64,000 nt of DNA from CAIVPM01 sp964477265 (lineage in GTDB: Bacteria; Bacteroidota; Bacteroidia; Chitinophagales; Chitinophagaceae), in the NCBI GenBank assembly GCA_964477265.1, contig CAYZDJ010000010.1, forward strand, positions 24,453 to 88,452, read 5' to 3'. The position numbers were made by a program, and so were the translations under genes. A model generated the notes under the pieces. It made no database searches and had not been told where the DNA came from. It worked only from the letters and a program-made list of their open reading frames with translations. Shown one piece after another: positions 62,907-64,000 of this stretch (position 1 is its first letter; each line of letters begins with the position of its first letter).

Positions 62907-63883
62907 TGGAAGAAAACATTTTTGAGCAAAGAACCAACTTGTATCAGTTGCATCAGGCAGTAGCAAGCATTACAGGCGAAATAAGGAAAATTATTGTGGG
63001 GCAGGATGATATGATTAGAATGCTGATTGCAGCTATACTTGCAGATGGGCATGTAATTATTGAAGGTGCACCAGGTGTGGCAAAAACAGTAACTGCAAAG
63101 CTTGTAGCGAAAAGCATTGATGTAAAGTTCAGTCGCATTCAGTTTACGCCAGACCTTATGCCAAGCGATGTATTAGGCACATCAATCTTTAATCCCAACA
63201 CATCAAAGTTTGAGTTTAAAAAAGGACCAGTTTTCAGCAACATTGTTTTGATAGATGAGATTAACAGAAGTCCTGCAAAAACGCAGGCTGCATTGTTTGA
63301 AATAATGGAAGAAAGGCAGGTTACAATGGATGGCGTTACTCACAAGCTGGAAGCACCATTTATTGTAATTGCAACACAAAACCCAATTGAGTATGAAGGA
63401 ACGTATCGTTTACCTGAAGCACAATTGGACAGGTTTTTATTTAAGATTCAAGTGCCTTATCCAAGTGCAACACAAGAAGCTGATATACTAAACAGGTTTC
63501 ATAATATGGGTTCTTCAAATCCATTTGATGTTATAAATGCTGTGCTGAATGCAGAGCAGATAAGGGAAATAAGAACACTGGTAAAGCAAACTATTATAGA
63601 TGAAAAACTATTGCACTTTATAGCACAGATTACTACCACAACACGTAATCACAAGTCTGTATATTTAGGTGCATCGCCACGTGCATCATTGGCTATTATG
63701 AATGCTTCAAAAGCAATAGCAACAATAGCTGGGCGAGATTTTGTAACACCTGATGATATTGTTTTTGTTTGTCCTTATGTATTGCGTCATCGTATTTTAC
63801 TTACACCAGAAAAAGAAATGGAAGGCATTACAACCAACGATGTAATTAAGCAGATTATTAATGGAATTGAAGTGCCGAGATAA
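62906..63883 (+). CDS. MoxR family AAA+ ATPase
   Basis: The 325-residue AAA+ ATPase has Walker A GAPGVAKT (54-61), Walker B VLIDEINR (114-121), the MoxR segments FTPDLMPSDVLG and IATQNPIEYEGTYRLPEAQLDRF (sensor 1 and arginine finger region), and a C-terminal lid. MoxR proteins act as chaperone-like ATPases with vWA/DUF58 proteins, probably encoded just beyond the right edge. Translational coupling to DUF4350 by TAATG. Confidence 0.94.
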   Translation: MEENIFEQRTNLYQLHQAVASITGEIRKIIVGQDDMIRMLIAAILADGHVIIEGAPGVAKTVTAKLVAKSIDVKFSRIQFTPDLMPSDVLGTSIFNPNTSKFEFKKGPVFSNIVLIDEINRSPAKTQAALFEIMEERQVTMDGVTHKLEAPFIVIATQNPIEYEGTYRLPEAQLDRFLFKIQVPYPSATQEADILNRFHNMGSSNPFDVINAVLNAEQIREIRTLVKQTIIDEKLLHFIAQITTTTRNHKSVYLGASPRASLAIMNASKAIATIAGRDFVTPDDIVFVCPYVLRHRILLTPEKEMEGITTNDVIKQIINGIEVPR

Positions 63884-64000
63884 AAGCTAAACTTCCTGCA
63901 AAAAAAGTACACAGATAGAGTGTACTTCCTTATTGTAGTTCCTACCTGAACTTCCAATAAAAAAGTGGACAATTTTATTAAGAGCATTAAGCTACGTTTT
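63884..64000. other. Right-edge intergenic sequence
   Basis: No start codon of a clear gene is visible. AAGTACAC (63905-63912) and GTGTACTT (63920-63927) form a hairpin 21 bp after the moxR stop, without a T-run after it. Confidence 0.4.

Noticed and set aside
63787..63987. Minus-strand 66-codon frame at the right edge
   Set aside because: It overlaps the MoxR C-terminus antisense and shows no coding features.

Overview
The window looks like chromosomal DNA of a member of the Bacteroidota, most likely Chitinophagaceae or a close relative. The DNA is AT-rich. There is almost no Shine-Dalgarno signal, and promoters fit the Bacteroidota pattern TTTG / TAnnTTTG (best case upstream of tRNA-Ser). 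Family content also fits: a fused alpha-beta 2-oxoacid dehydrogenase E1, a sigma factor paired with a TonB-tailed anti-sigma protein, DUF3667, DUF2490, a MoxR / DUF4350 / DUF4129 / SpoIIM-like cluster, and lipid A synthesis by LpxK. I name the clade by inference; no rRNA gene is present.

Layout. 1-3344: 5' part of a large secreted pectinesterase that runs off the left edge. 3.6-8.5 kb: a YCII-like secreted protein, an ABC ATPase with its permease, and an S41 protease. 8.6-15.1 kb: an MFS carrier, a GNAT acetyltransferase, an FtsX-like protein, a second ABC ATPase with a small membrane protein, and the E1 fusion. 15.2-20.7 kb: a Doc-type toxin-antitoxin pair, free methionine-R-sulfoxide reductase, YraN, ManA, RecF and an acyl-ACP desaturase. 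20.9-31.5 kb: DUF3667, two secreted unknown proteins, YitT, MazG, a large NtrY-like kinase and a Gfo/Idh oxidoreductase. 31.6-42.2 kb: peptide deformylase, an Omp85-like outer-membrane protein, sigma/anti-sigma genes, AroC, a flippase, DUF2490 and an M1 peptidase. 42.3-51.9 kb: Era and Der GTPases, a TPR histidine kinase, secreted proteins, tRNA-Ser(GCU), RF3 and a methyltransferase. 51.9-59.6 kb (minus strand): UbiD, a DNA alkylation repair homologue, kynureninase, RNase R, LpxK and 5-formyl-THF cyclo-ligase. 59.7-63.9 kb: a SpoIIM-like / DUF4129 / DUF4350 / MoxR operon.

Most genes are housekeeping or envelope genes. I see no prophage, insertion sequence, CRISPR array or recognisable defence island apart from the Doc pair. 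The unusual content is largely non-coding: (i) tandem 7-bp (heptad) arrays in many intergenic spaces, some extending into coding sequence (a signal peptide and a UbiD loop); (ii) dyad-symmetric intergenic repeats built from CACAGA/CACAAAG words, including a nested palindrome at 25010-25195; (iii) a roughly 70-bp sequence present twice (4181 and 49011), each copy with an 11-codon mini-ORF, one just upstream of RF3; (iv) a CCCCTATTTTT word just before three start codons; (v) a cluster of GCAATCG half-sites upstream of the pectinesterase.
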